Positions 32,617 through 41,498 of a DNA stretch of 64,000 nucleotides are shown piece by piece. The translations under genes were made by a program, and so were the position numbers. Every line of letters starts with the position of its first letter. The stretch's first letter is position 1. The notes under the pieces were generated by a model that ran no database searches, was not told where the DNA came from, and saw only the letters and a program-made list of their open reading frames with translations. The DNA comes from Bizionia myxarmorum (GTDB lineage: Bacteria; Bacteroidota; Bacteroidia; Flavobacteriales; Flavobacteriaceae), in assembly GCF_008086205.1 (NCBI RefSeq), contig NZ_VSKK01000001.1:124001-188000 (forward strand), given 5' to 3'.

Positions 32617-33885
32617 TTACAAATCAATACTAAAATTCCGGGCGTAGCCTTTTGGTAAGTTACTATCAATATCACGTAGGTAGGCCCTTAAACTATCTTC
32701 TGTTTTATGGCCTGTAATTGGCAGCATTTTTTGTATGATTTCAACCTCATTAAATTTTTCCTTTTTAAAGTAGTTGTATTGATCCAGCACGGCACTATGT
32801 CTTAAACTATGCATTCCGTGTAATTTGCCAAAACCTAAAGCGGTTTTTACTTTTCTAAAACGTCTATTAAAATGGTCGTATCGTTGTTTTTCGTCAAAAT
32901 GCCATTCGGAAATAACATTTTTATCGGTAAAAATATAGCCGTTTTTTGCGTTGGAAGTTTTCTGTAATCTTGTAATAATTTCCTTTAATTGTGGCTCGAG
33001 AGTTTTAGTTTTAAATTTGTCGCGTTTGGTTTCAACCCGGTAAATATTGTTTTCCAGATCCATAAATTGAATTTCTAAACGCACCACTTCAATAGGACGT
33101 AAAAACCCATAAAAAACAAACTTTATAAAATCCAGCATTAACGGATCATTAACGCTAAACCATTTTTTAATATTTTCAATATCTTTTGATGTAAATGGAA
33201 TATTCTTTTGCGGCTTACTTTTTATTTTAGGTATTTCCTTCGCAATATTTACAGGTATTACACCTTCCCCACTCATTACGCCAAAAACGGCAGAAATGGC
33301 CCGCCTGTAATTGTCAATACTTGTATTGCTTAAATGGTTCAAAGTTTTGAGATAGGCAATAATATGTTTTTTGTTTATTTCGGTTATATCTGTTTTATCA
33401 ATTCTAACCTCTTTACACCAATCTTTAAAGCCTTTCATTCTAAAAACCATATTAGTTGCCGTGCTTTTTTTCCAGCTTGTTAATTGCTGCTTAATTACGT
33501 TGTCTATGGCTTCAATTACAGAAAATGTTTTTTCATCTTCAAAATCATGCAAGGGTAAACCGTTTCTAGTAAACGGATCAAATCCAAATTTTAGCAATTC
33601 ATGGTACGAGTTGCAAAGCTGCGTACCATATTCTTTACGCTCTTTTACAGTTTTATACAGGTTTATATTTTCCTTATGCATGAACTTTTGCATTTTATCT
33701 GTATTAGGATTACGGAAATAATAATATATGTGCCATTGCTTACCAGGTGCCGCAGTAGGTTTGCCGTTTAGATCCTTTGGAATGTAAATTTTAGGAATAG
33801 AGTAGTTTGGTTTGCTCATAACGATAGTAAACTTTGTATGTACCGCTGTATGTACCGATTTGATAATAAACGTTTTTTCTTTCAT
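32617..33885 (-). CDS. int: tyrosine recombinase, integrase of the element
   Basis: 422 residues. The catalytic domain shows the first Arg in FLRPIEVVRL, the HSLRH box (H359, R362), the GH pair (392-393) and the Tyr nucleophile Y402 in LRAYL. An N-terminal SAM-like DNA-binding domain precedes it. The start at 33885 gives a long N-terminus; the Met at residue 23 (33819) is an alternative, and two 11-bp direct repeats lie in between. It sits 56 bp from attR and reads away from the tRNA, as in many tRNA-integrated elements. It catalyses integration into tRNA-Leu and probably excision. Confidence 0.95.
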   Translation of the reverse strand: MKEKTFIIKSVHTAVHTKFTIVMSKPNYSIPKIYIPKDLNGKPTAAPGKQWHIYYYFRNPNTDKMQKFMHKENINLYKTVKERKEYGTQLCNSYHELLKFGFDPFTRNGLPLHDFEDEKTFSVIEAIDNVIKQQLTSWKKSTATNMVFRMKGFKDWCKEVRIDKTDITEINKKHIIAYLKTLNHLSNTSIDNYRRAISAVFGVMSGEGVIPVNIAKEIPKIKSKPQKNIPFTSKDIENIKKWFSVNDPLMLDFIKFVFYGFLRPIEVVRLEIQFMDLENNIYRVETKRDKFKTKTLEPQLKEIITRLQKTSNAKNGYIFTDKNVISEWHFDEKQRYDHFNRRFRKVKTALGFGKLHGMHSLRHSAVLDQYNYFKKEKFNEVEIIQKMLPITGHKTEDSLRAYLRDIDSNLPKGYARNFSIDL

Positions 33886-33910
33886 GGTAAAAAAACGCTA
33901 AAAAACAAGA

Positions 33911-33934
33911 AAACCCTTTATAAATAAAGGGTTT
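33911..33934 (-). terminator. terminator brought by the element behind tRNA-Leu
   Basis: AAACCCTTTA (33911-33920) pairs with TAAAGGGTTT (33925-33934); on the minus strand a T-rich stretch follows. It lies just past the tRNA 3' end and replaces the host terminator left at 2531-2550, so it stops read-through into the integrase. Confidence 0.75.
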
Positions 33935-33940
33935 CGCTAT

Positions 33941-33995
33941 TGTACTGAAGACGGGACTTGAACCCGTACGTCCTAATGGACATTGGATTTTAAGT
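33941..33995. other. attR: right copy of the 55-bp repeat, inside tRNA-Leu
   Basis: Identical to 2559-2613. It supplies the 3' part of the functional tRNA-Leu from the anticodon loop onwards, so integration leaves the gene whole. Confidence 0.92.
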
Positions 33996-34026
33996 CCAAC
34001 GTGTCTACCAATTCCACCACTTCAGC
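33943..34026 (-). tRNA. tRNA-Leu(UAA)
   Basis: 84 nt without an encoded CCA. Acceptor stem GCTGAAG pairs with CTTCAGT (one G-T pair), discriminator A. The anticodon stem is TTGGA/TCCAA with loop CTTAAAA, giving anticodon UAA. The long variable arm and the TTCAAGT T-loop are those of class II tRNA-Leu. It is the attachment gene of the element; the crossover region begins in the anticodon loop. Confidence 0.95.
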
Positions 34027-34056
34027 ATTGGAATTTATTTTAAAAAAAGTTTTCAG

Positions 34057-34128
34057 AGCGAAAGACGGGATTTGAACCCGCGACCTCCACCTTGGCAAGG
34101 TGATGCTCTACCCCTGAGCTACTTTCGC
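34057..34128 (-). tRNA. tRNA-Gly(GCC)
   Basis: 72 nt. Acceptor stem GCGAAAG/CTTTCGC with discriminator U, typical of tRNA-Gly. The anticodon loop TTGCCAA gives GCC. The T-loop is TTCAAAT. It is transcribed in the same direction as tRNA-Leu, 30 bp upstream of it, so both are probably cut from one transcript. Confidence 0.95.
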
Positions 34129-34225
34129 AATTTTTATATGAACGTGCAATATTGCTATTGCGGTTGCAAATTTAAAATATTTATATGAATAGCAAAGCCT
34201 TTTTTGAAAAATTATTCGTTTTATT

Positions 34226-36841
34226 TTAAGCTTGCTTTTCCTTAACCAACATTCTCTTAATTTCGTTGAGTTTCATAAGTGCTTCTATGGGCGTAAGTGT
34301 ATCAATATCAATATGTAAAATTTCTTCCTTAATACTTTCTAATAAGGGGTCATCTAATTTGAAAAAACTTAATTGTATGTCGTCATCTTTCAAAGATTTG
34401 ACTTTATCGGTCAATTCTTCACTAGAATGTGATTTTTCAAGCTTCTTTAAAATGGTATTTGCGCGATTTAATACTTGTTGTGGCATACCTGCCATTTTTG
34501 CTACGTGAATACCAAAACTATGTTCACTACCTCCTGAAACTAGTTTTCGTAAAAACAACACATTATCTTTTAACTCTTTTACCGAAACATTGAAGTTTTT
34601 AATGCGATCAAAGGTTTCGGTCATTTCATTCAATTCGTGATAGTGCGTAGCAAATAAGGTTTTCGCTTTCGCTGGGTGTTCATGCAAATACTCACTAATA
34701 GCCCATGCAATGGAAATACCATCATAAGTACTGGTGCCACGACCAATTTCATCTAGAAGCACCAAACTGCGTTCAGAGAGGTTATTTAGAATGGATGCCG
34801 TTTCATTCATTTCAACCATAAAGGTGGATTCTCCCATAGAAATATTATCACTGGCTCCAACACGTGTAAATATTTTATCGACTAATCCAATTCTGGCAGA
34901 TTTGGCTGGCACAAAACTTCCCGTTTGTGCTAATAACACAATTAAAGCTGTTTGCCTTAAAATAGCCGATTTACCAGACATGTTAGGCCCAGTAATCATA
35001 ATCATTTGCTGCGTATCCCGATCCAAAAACACATCATTAGCAATATAAACCTCACTTGGGGGCAACTGCTTTTCTATTACGGGATGACGACCATCTTTAA
35101 TTTCTAAATCGAAAGAATCATTTATATCCGGATACACGTAATTATTATCCATGGCCAATTGTGCAAAACCACATAAACAATCCAACTGCCCAATTAAGAA
35201 AGCGTTTTGCTGAACAGGTTTGATATATTGAGTCATCCACTGGATTAAATCGGCAAACAATTGTTGCTCAATAGCTAAAATACGTTCTTCCGCACCTAAT
35301 ATTTTAGATTCGTATTCTTTAAGTTCTTCCGTAATGTAGCGTTCAGCATTTACTAATGTCTGCTTCCGAATCCATTCTGCCGGCACTTTATCTTTATGGG
35401 TGTTTCGCACTTCAATATAATAGCCGAAGACGTTATTGGACGCTATTTTTAGTGAGGTGATTCCTGTGCGCTCGCTTTCACGTTTCAGCATGGTATCCAA
35501 ATAGCCCTTTCCTGTTGAAGATAAACCACGAAGCTCATCCAATTCTTCCGAAAAGCCTTTTGCTATAGTAAAGCCCTTTAAAACATTGACGGGGGCATCT
35601 TCAATTAAAGTTTCTTTTATTTTATTTCGAAGTCCCTCACAACTTTGAAGCGTATCACCAATTACTTTTAAAGCATCATTATTACATGCAGACGCGATTT
35701 CTTTAATGGGCACAATAGCTTCTAATGAATTTTTAAGCTGAATAACCTCTCGCGGATTTACTTTACTAGTAGCGATTTTAGAAATTAAACGTTCTAAATC
35801 GCCAATTTGCTTAATATGACTTTGAATTTTATGAAGAGTCGGTTTATTCTTACTCAAAAAATCAACGACTTCATGACGCTGCTTAATTTTAGCCACATCT
35901 TTTAACGGTAAGGCCAACCAACGTTTTAGCAATCGGCCGCCCATTGGGGAAATGGTTTTATCAATTACTTGCAAAAGCGTCACGGCATTATTGTTTGTTG
36001 AATGGTAAAGCTCTAAATTTCTTATGGTAAATTTATCCATCCACACATATTCGTTTTCAGCAATTCTGCTAATAGCCGTTATGTGTTGCAGTTTATTATG
36101 TCGCGTTTCATCCAAATAATGCAAAATAGCACCCGATGCGATAATGCCTTCATTTAAATCTTCAATTCCAAAGCCTTTCAGCGTTTTCGTATCAAAATGT
36201 TTTATTAAAGTTTCATGGGCATAATCAGTTTGATACACCCAATCTTCTAAATAAAAGGTATGGAAATCGGGACCAAAAGTTTCATTAAAATGCAAGCGCT
36301 TTTGTTTTGAAACGAGCACTTCACTTGGACTAAAATTTTGAAGTAATTTATCTATATACTCGGCATTTCCTTGAGATGTTAAAAATTCGCCAGTTGAAAT
36401 ATCTAAAAATGAAATTCCTATATGCACTTTACCGAAATAAACCGAACATAAAAAATTGTTGGATTTGGATTTCAGCACCTCATCATTTAATGCCACACCA
36501 GGCGTGACTAATTCTGTGACACCGCGCTTTACGATGTTTTTGGTTTGTTTTGGATCTTCTAACTGATCACAAATAGCAACCCGCTCGCCTGCTTTAACCA
36601 ACTTTGGCAAATAAGTGTTTAAAGAGTGATGCGGAAAACCAGCTAATTCAATTTCGCTTTCGCTACCTGCACCTCGCTTGGTTAAAATAATACCAAGAAT
36701 ACCAGCCGTTTTTATGGCATCTGCGCCAAAAGTTTCATAAAAGTCGCCCACACGAAACAGTAGCAAAGCATCAGGATATTTCGCCTTGATAGCATTATAC
36801 TGTTTCATTAACGGTGTTTCCTTTTTTACTATTTTCGCCAA
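34226..36841 (-). CDS. mutS: DNA mismatch repair protein MutS
   Basis: 871 residues, full length. The N-terminal mismatch-binding domain shows the Phe-x-Glu reader in GDFYETFG. The C-terminal ATPase has Walker [11 protein letters not shown] and Walker [17 protein letters not shown], and the HYHELNEM motif follows. The start is probably the TTG at 36841, since the first in-frame ATG would drop the conserved start of the family. It recognises mispairs and recruits MutL. Confidence 0.97.
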   Translation of the reverse strand: MAKIVKKETPLMKQYNAIKAKYPDALLLFRVGDFYETFGADAIKTAGILGIILTKRGAGSESEIELAGFPHHSLNTYLPKLVKAGERVAICDQLEDPKQTKNIVKRGVTELVTPGVALNDEVLKSKSNNFLCSVYFGKVHIGISFLDISTGEFLTSQGNAEYIDKLLQNFSPSEVLVSKQKRLHFNETFGPDFHTFYLEDWVYQTDYAHETLIKHFDTKTLKGFGIEDLNEGIIASGAILHYLDETRHNKLQHITAISRIAENEYVWMDKFTIRNLELYHSTNNNAVTLLQVIDKTISPMGGRLLKRWLALPLKDVAKIKQRHEVVDFLSKNKPTLHKIQSHIKQIGDLERLISKIATSKVNPREVIQLKNSLEAIVPIKEIASACNNDALKVIGDTLQSCEGLRNKIKETLIEDAPVNVLKGFTIAKGFSEELDELRGLSSTGKGYLDTMLKRESERTGITSLKIASNNVFGYYIEVRNTHKDKVPAEWIRKQTLVNAERYITEELKEYESKILGAEERILAIEQQLFADLIQWMTQYIKPVQQNAFLIGQLDCLCGFAQLAMDNNYVYPDINDSFDLEIKDGRHPVIEKQLPPSEVYIANDVFLDRDTQQMIMITGPNMSGKSAILRQTALIVLLAQTGSFVPAKSARIGLVDKIFTRVGASDNISMGESTFMVEMNETASILNNLSERSLVLLDEIGRGTSTYDGISIAWAISEYLHEHPAKAKTLFATHYHELNEMTETFDRIKNFNVSVKELKDNVLFLRKLVSGGSEHSFGIHVAKMAGMPQQVLNRANTILKKLEKSHSSEELTDKVKSLKDDDIQLSFFKLDDPLLESIKEEILHIDIDTLTPIEALMKLNEIKRMLVKEKQA

Positions 36842-36863
36842 GGTTTAACTAATTTTTAATTGT

Positions 36864-36871
36864 TACTTTTG
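36864..36871 (+). promoter_or_regulatory. probable promoter -7 box of the methyltransferase gene
   Basis: TACTTTTG fits TAnnTTTG and lies 92 bp before the start at 36964. No clear TTTG stands 19 bp upstream, so the call is moderate. Confidence 0.4.
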
Positions 36872-36963
36872 TTTGCTATCTAAAATTGCTAAAGTACTTA
36901 TTTATTTAAGGTTTTTAATGGGCACTTGCCATAAGTTATTTACAATTATCACAAAAAATCACC

Positions 36964-37521
36964 ATGCGAAAATTAAAAAACAGCGAGTTAGACCGCTTGA
37001 GTGTCGATGAGTTTAAGGAATCCAAAAAAACACCTATTATCATTATTTTGGATAATATTCGGAGTTTAAATAATATTGGTTCGGTTTTCAGAACATCAGA
37101 TGCGTTTTTAATTGAAAAGATCTATTTATGTGGTATAACAGCACAACCACCCCATAAAGATATTCATAAAACAGCGTTAGGAAGCACCGATACAGTAGCT
37201 TGGGAATATGCTGAAAACACGTTAGATGTTGTTTCAAAACTGCAGGCTGAAAACGTGAAAATCTGTGCTATTGAACAAGCTGAAAATGCCACGATGCTCA
37301 ATGATTTTAGTCCAGAATTAAATACCAAATACGCCTTGGTTTTTGGAAACGAAGTAAAAGGCGTAGCACAAGCTGTTGTAAATGCCAGCGATATGGTTTT
37401 AGAAATCCCCCAATATGGAACCAAACATTCGTTGAATATTTCGGTGAGTTGTGGTGTGGTAATTTGGGATGTGTTTTCTAAAATAAAACTTAAAAACTCA
37501 AAATCTTCCAAGAATACTTAA
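36964..37521 (+). CDS. SpoU/TrmH-family RNA 2'-O-methyltransferase
   Basis: 185 residues with the three SPOUT motifs: NNIGSVFRTSDAF (motif 1, catalytic Arg), LVFGNEVKGV (motif 2) and EIPQYGTKHSLNISVSCGVVIW (motif 3). These form the knotted AdoMet site. Only the catalytic core is present, so it may act on tRNA (TrmL/TrmH-like) rather than rRNA; the target cannot be fixed. Divergent from mutS. Confidence 0.88.
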   Translation: MRKLKNSELDRLSVDEFKESKKTPIIIILDNIRSLNNIGSVFRTSDAFLIEKIYLCGITAQPPHKDIHKTALGSTDTVAWEYAENTLDVVSKLQAENVKICAIEQAENATMLNDFSPELNTKYALVFGNEVKGVAQAVVNASDMVLEIPQYGTKHSLNISVSCGVVIWDVFSKIKLKNSKSSKNT

Positions 37522-37716
37522 AAAATTCTTAATCGTAATTATGCATAAGCATTGCATTTTGCAAGTTGAAAATTTAATTTGTTTATAAATAAAAAAATAT
37601 TAACTTGGTTAACCATTTGATTAATAGCACATAAATAGATGGCTTGTTTTATAGTTTATTTTTCTATAGAAATAAGGTCATTGTATCAAGACTAAACTTT
37701 AAATCTATTTTTAGAG

Positions 37717-39135
37717 ATGCTATTTAATTCCTTCGAATTTCTTGTTTTCTTTCCCATCGTTTTTATTATTTATTGGCTATTAAATAATGATTTACAAAAA
37801 CAGAATATTTTATTATTAGTATCGAGTTACATTTTTTATGCTTGGTGGGATTGGCGGTTTCTGTCTTTAATCATTGTTAGTTCTTTTATTGATTATACGG
37901 CTGGATCTAAAATATTTCATGCCAAAACGGAAAGACAAAGTAAAAACTGGCTATTAATAAGTTTAATTGCCAATTTAGGTCTTTTAGGTTTTTTTAAATA
38001 TTATAACTTTTTTGCCGATTCATTTTCAACAATGATGACGGGTTTTGGCTGGCAACCCAATGATTTAACATTGAATATTATTTTACCTGTAGGCATCAGT
38101 TTTTATACCTTTCAAACCTTAAGTTATACTATTGATATTTACAGGAAGCAGTTTGAACCAACCAAAAATATGGTTTCATTCTTCACTTACATTGCATTTT
38201 TTCCGCAATTGGTAGCGGGTCCTATTGAAAGAGCTTCCAATTTATTACCACAAATTGAAAAGAAGCGAATTTTAAAAAAGGAATGGTTTAACGAAGGTCT
38301 CATTCAAATATTAGTAGGCCTTTTTCGAAAAATAGTAATTGCAGATACTATTGGAGCATATGTGGATACTGTTTATAGCGATGTGGGCATTTATAATTCG
38401 ACCACCATTGTAGTAGCAACATTTCTCTATGCTTTTCAAATTTATTTTGATTTTGCGGGTTATTCCGATATTGCTATTGGTACAGCCAAATTAATGGGCT
38501 TTAAGTTTAACCAAAACTTCAATCTCCCTTATTTTTCAATATCGCTGACCGAGTTTTGGCGGAAATGGCACATGTCTTTATCTTTTTGGTTACGAGATTA
38601 TTTATACATCTCGTTAGGTGGCAATAGAAAAGGCATAAAAATAACGTATCGAAATTTAATGTTAACCATGCTTCTGGGCGGATTATGGCATGGAAGCTCA
38701 TGGAATTTTGTTATTTGGGGCGGCATACATGGGTTGATTTTAAGTATTGAGAAATTTATAAAAACATACCAAACTTCTTATTTGTGGAAGAAGTTTAGTT
38801 TTTTAGGCTATCCCATTACTTTTGGTGTTGTTTTATTTTCTTGGATATTTTTTAGAGCGCAGGATCTAAATTCGGCCATGCTAGCTATTAAAAAAATATG
38901 TCAATTTAACTTTTCAGCTCCTTTTATTGGAGATATTAATTTAATTATTACCTCTGCCTTAGTTTTATCGCTAGGCATTGGATTCGATTTCTTTTTATTC
39001 AGAAAAAAAATTGATTTAGAAAATTTAGCTGCCAGATTTAGCATCTTAAAAGTTGCGGTATTAGCTTCTGTAATAATAGTCCTAATCAACCTATTTTATT
39101 CGACCTCAAATAATTTTATTTATTTTCAATTTTAA
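37717..39135 (+). CDS. MBOAT-family membrane O-acyltransferase
   Basis: 472 residues, about ten membrane helices. The MBOAT family is clear: SFYTFQTLSYTIDIYR, FPQLVAGPIERA and the active-site His region LLGGLWHGSSWNFVIWGG. AlgI/DltB-type proteins move acyl groups across the membrane to polysaccharide or other acceptors. It precedes an SGNH-like protein by 4 bp, the usual pairing for exopolysaccharide acetylation. Confidence 0.92.
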   Translation: MLFNSFEFLVFFPIVFIIYWLLNNDLQKQNILLLVSSYIFYAWWDWRFLSLIIVSSFIDYTAGSKIFHAKTERQSKNWLLISLIANLGLLGFFKYYNFFADSFSTMMTGFGWQPNDLTLNIILPVGISFYTFQTLSYTIDIYRKQFEPTKNMVSFFTYIAFFPQLVAGPIERASNLLPQIEKKRILKKEWFNEGLIQILVGLFRKIVIADTIGAYVDTVYSDVGIYNSTTIVVATFLYAFQIYFDFAGYSDIAIGTAKLMGFKFNQNFNLPYFSISLTEFWRKWHMSLSFWLRDYLYISLGGNRKGIKITYRNLMLTMLLGGLWHGSSWNFVIWGGIHGLILSIEKFIKTYQTSYLWKKFSFLGYPITFGVVLFSWIFFRAQDLNSAMLAIKKICQFNFSAPFIGDINLIITSALVLSLGIGFDFFLFRKKIDLENLAARFSILKVAVLASVIIVLINLFYSTSNNFIYFQF

Positions 39136-39139
39136 AGCT

Positions 39140-40069
39140 ATGAATCCACCAATTCTAAAACATATTATCAAAAGTTTCCTATTAATACTGCTGATTTCAT
39201 TTGTATCAGATAAATTGGTATTCTTTCTTTTCAATAAAATTAGCGATCAGGTTTATACAGGTCAAAGTATTGGGAAAGTCAATCATTATTTAGAAATAAA
39301 AGATAGTTTAGATTTTATTGTTTTTGGAAGTTCTAGAGCGAATCACAATATTAATCCCATTAAAATATCAGAAAACAGTTTTAATATGGGCATGGACGGG
39401 CGAAAATTAGCGTATTCGGCCACGCTAATTAAATTATTGCCAGACAAAAAAAAACAAACAGTATTGCTGCATATTGACCCTGAATATGCATTTGATACAG
39501 ATTATATAGGGGATGACATTACAGCTTTATCACCCAAATACAACCGTAATACCACCATAAAAAACGAGATTGATAAATTAGGACAAAATAATATCTTACA
39601 ACGTTTTTACTGGAGTATTGGTTATAATAATGCAGTCTTGGGCATTGTGAAAAATTATTTGCAACCCAATTATGATTATAAAACCTATTCTGGATACGAT
39701 CCTATTTATGTAAGTGATAATCAGCGGGAGATTTTTGAAAATATTCTGAACAAAGGAGAAAAAAGTAAGGATTGTGAAAGTCAGTACACTTTAAATACCA
39801 TTTATAACTCCTATTTAGACGAAATCAAAATATTCTGTAAAACCCGCAATAAAACACTCATTCTTTTTACATCGCCTAGACTAATTGATGGCTGTAAAGA
39901 TGATAATTTGAAATTAAAGCAGATTTTGAAAGACAAGAATTTGGAATATTACGATTTCACCGATTTTTTAAAAGAAAATAAAAATCTAGATAACTGGAAA
40001 GACAGAGGCCATTTATCCGATAAAGGTGCCGAATTGTTTACAGAAGAAATTAAAAAATTATTAAAGTAA
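39140..40069 (+). CDS. membrane-anchored SGNH-like protein, partner of the MBOAT
   Basis: 309 residues with an N-terminal membrane helix (FLLILLISFVSDKLVFFLF). FIVFGSSRANHNI recalls block I of SGNH hydrolases and DRGHLSDKGAELF recalls block V with the Asp-His pair. I infer an AlgJ/AlgX-like acetyl transfer partner acting outside the inner membrane on the acyl group delivered by the MBOAT protein. The exact acceptor is unknown. Confidence 0.65.
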   Translation: MNPPILKHIIKSFLLILLISFVSDKLVFFLFNKISDQVYTGQSIGKVNHYLEIKDSLDFIVFGSSRANHNINPIKISENSFNMGMDGRKLAYSATLIKLLPDKKKQTVLLHIDPEYAFDTDYIGDDITALSPKYNRNTTIKNEIDKLGQNNILQRFYWSIGYNNAVLGIVKNYLQPNYDYKTYSGYDPIYVSDNQREIFENILNKGEKSKDCESQYTLNTIYNSYLDEIKIFCKTRNKTLILFTSPRLIDGCKDDNLKLKQILKDKNLEYYDFTDFLKENKNLDNWKDRGHLSDKGAELFTEEIKKLLK

Positions 40070-40101
40070 AAATATATATTTCACAAAAATAAAGAAAGAA
40101 A

Positions 40102-41229
40102 TTATTGCGCAATTTCATTTAAAACCCACAAATAATCTTCCCTACTATTCACAAAGTCCCGATTGGAAATATCAATAATCTTCACCTTAAGTTCCTCCTG
40201 ATTTTTAAGAAAATTAAGATAGCCCGCATTAATTTTATCTAAATAGTCATCTTCAATATTTTGCTCATAATCACGGCCACGCTTTTTAATATTCTCTTGC
40301 AAACGTTGCGTGTTTTGGTATAAATAAATATACAATTCCGGCTTTGCAATATCTTTATACATTAAGTGAAACAAGCGTCTGTACAAATTGAACTCGTCTT
40401 CTGGTAAGGTGATTTTTGAAAAAATAAGAGATTTATAAATATCATAATCACTAACTATAAAATCTTTAAATAAATCCAACTGTGATAAATCATCACTAAT
40501 TTGTTGATATCTATCTGCCAAGAAGCTCATTTCTAACGTAAATGCATAGCGTTTGGCATCTTCATAAAACTTGGGTAAAAATGCATTATCCGCAAAGCGC
40601 TCTAATATAAGTTTGGCGTTAAAATCGTTGGAAATCATGGTTGCTAAACTCGTTTTGCCGGCGCCAATATTACCTTCAATAGCTATATAATTGTAATTGG
40701 ATAGGTTATATTGCTTACTCGGATTTTTCAACCAAACATTTATAGGTTCCACAACACTGGCATCTTCACAAATTTCGAGCAATTCCGGAATCGTTTTGTA
40801 TAAAGTTGGATGTTTAATTTTTAAAGCAATTTCAGATAAAGGTTGCAAAACAAATCGCCTTTTTGCCATTTGCGGATGCGGTACCGTTAAGGTTTTGGTG
40901 TGAATTACTAAATCATCATAAAGCAAAATATCTAAATCTATTTTGCGCGATTCATAAGTGCCGCTTTCAGAACGTACCCGACCCATTTCAGTTTCAATTC
41001 GGAGTAAATCGTATAAAACGGTTTCAACTGGATAATCCGTTTTCACAATTAAACAGGTGTTTAGAAAATCGGCACCATCAAAGCCTAAAGCAGGCGTATT
41101 GTAGACTTTAGCAATCATTTGCACCTTGCCTATGCGCTTGTAAATAAAATCGACAGCGTCTTGCAAATGCTTTATGCGATCGCCTTGATTAGATCCTAGT
41201 GATATGTAAACGGTGTTTGATTGGGTCAT
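40102..41229 (-). CDS. folK: HPPK (FolK) fused to a deoxynucleoside kinase
   Basis: 375 residues from the ATG at 41229; an in-frame TTG lies 12 bp upstream. The N-terminal half is 6-hydroxymethyl-7,8-dihydropterin pyrophosphokinase: SLGSNQGDR at the start and SRKIDLDILLYDD as its signature. The C-terminal half (from about residue 175) is a deoxynucleoside kinase with the P-loop IEGNIGAGKTSLA and a DR-containing lid. The first makes folate precursors, the second salvages deoxynucleosides. Such fusions are known in Bacteroidota. Confidence 0.92.
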   Translation of the reverse strand: MTQSNTVYISLGSNQGDRIKHLQDAVDFIYKRIGKVQMIAKVYNTPALGFDGADFLNTCLIVKTDYPVETVLYDLLRIETEMGRVRSESGTYESRKIDLDILLYDDLVIHTKTLTVPHPQMAKRRFVLQPLSEIALKIKHPTLYKTIPELLEICEDASVVEPINVWLKNPSKQYNLSNYNYIAIEGNIGAGKTSLATMISNDFNAKLILERFADNAFLPKFYEDAKRYAFTLEMSFLADRYQQISDDLSQLDLFKDFIVSDYDIYKSLIFSKITLPEDEFNLYRRLFHLMYKDIAKPELYIYLYQNTQRLQENIKKRGRDYEQNIEDDYLDKINAGYLNFLKNQEELKVKIIDISNRDFVNSREDYLWVLNEIAQ

Positions 41230-41498
41230 AACGGATGCCAAAATAACTAAAAGAAAATTTAATAGTTTAGAATTTTTAAGCCTTTTTATTCAAAAAAATG
41301 GATAAGCTAAAAAGACACGTACTTAATATACTTCATTTTTATATTTGGATGTATATTTGTGCAGAAATTATTTTAAACTGTAGTCTCGGAAATTAGCACC
41401 CTTTATGAAGTACTAAAATTTTATTAAACTTTTGGTTTTCAACAACCTTTCACCTAGATTATGCGTATATCCTAACAACCTATCACTTAAAAAGTAGT

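Larger units (their letters stand above)
2559..33995. mobile_element. integrated element in tRNA-Leu, candidate tailless temperate virus
   Basis: The element is bounded by 55-bp direct repeats and carries a tyrosine integrase (32617-33885) next to the intact tRNA. Site-specific excision would release a circle of 31,382 bp. It holds about 50 genes: a leftward repressor unit, a rightward early region, a rightward module rich in membrane-anchored proteins and cell-wall enzymes, and a right-hand ATPase operon. Nearly all open frames are intact and tightly packed, so it looks recently active. I could not find terminase, portal, HK97-type capsid, protease or tail genes, nor conjugation genes. The type of element is therefore inferred, while its boundaries are seen directly. 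Confidence 0.9.

Noticed and set aside
2559-33995. Integrative conjugative element
   Set aside because: No relaxase, TraG/VirD4 or type IV secretion genes; ArdC-like and ParB-like proteins alone do not make it conjugative.
2559-33995. CRISPR array or IS element inside the element
   Set aside because: No regularly spaced repeats and no transposase frame were seen on either strand.
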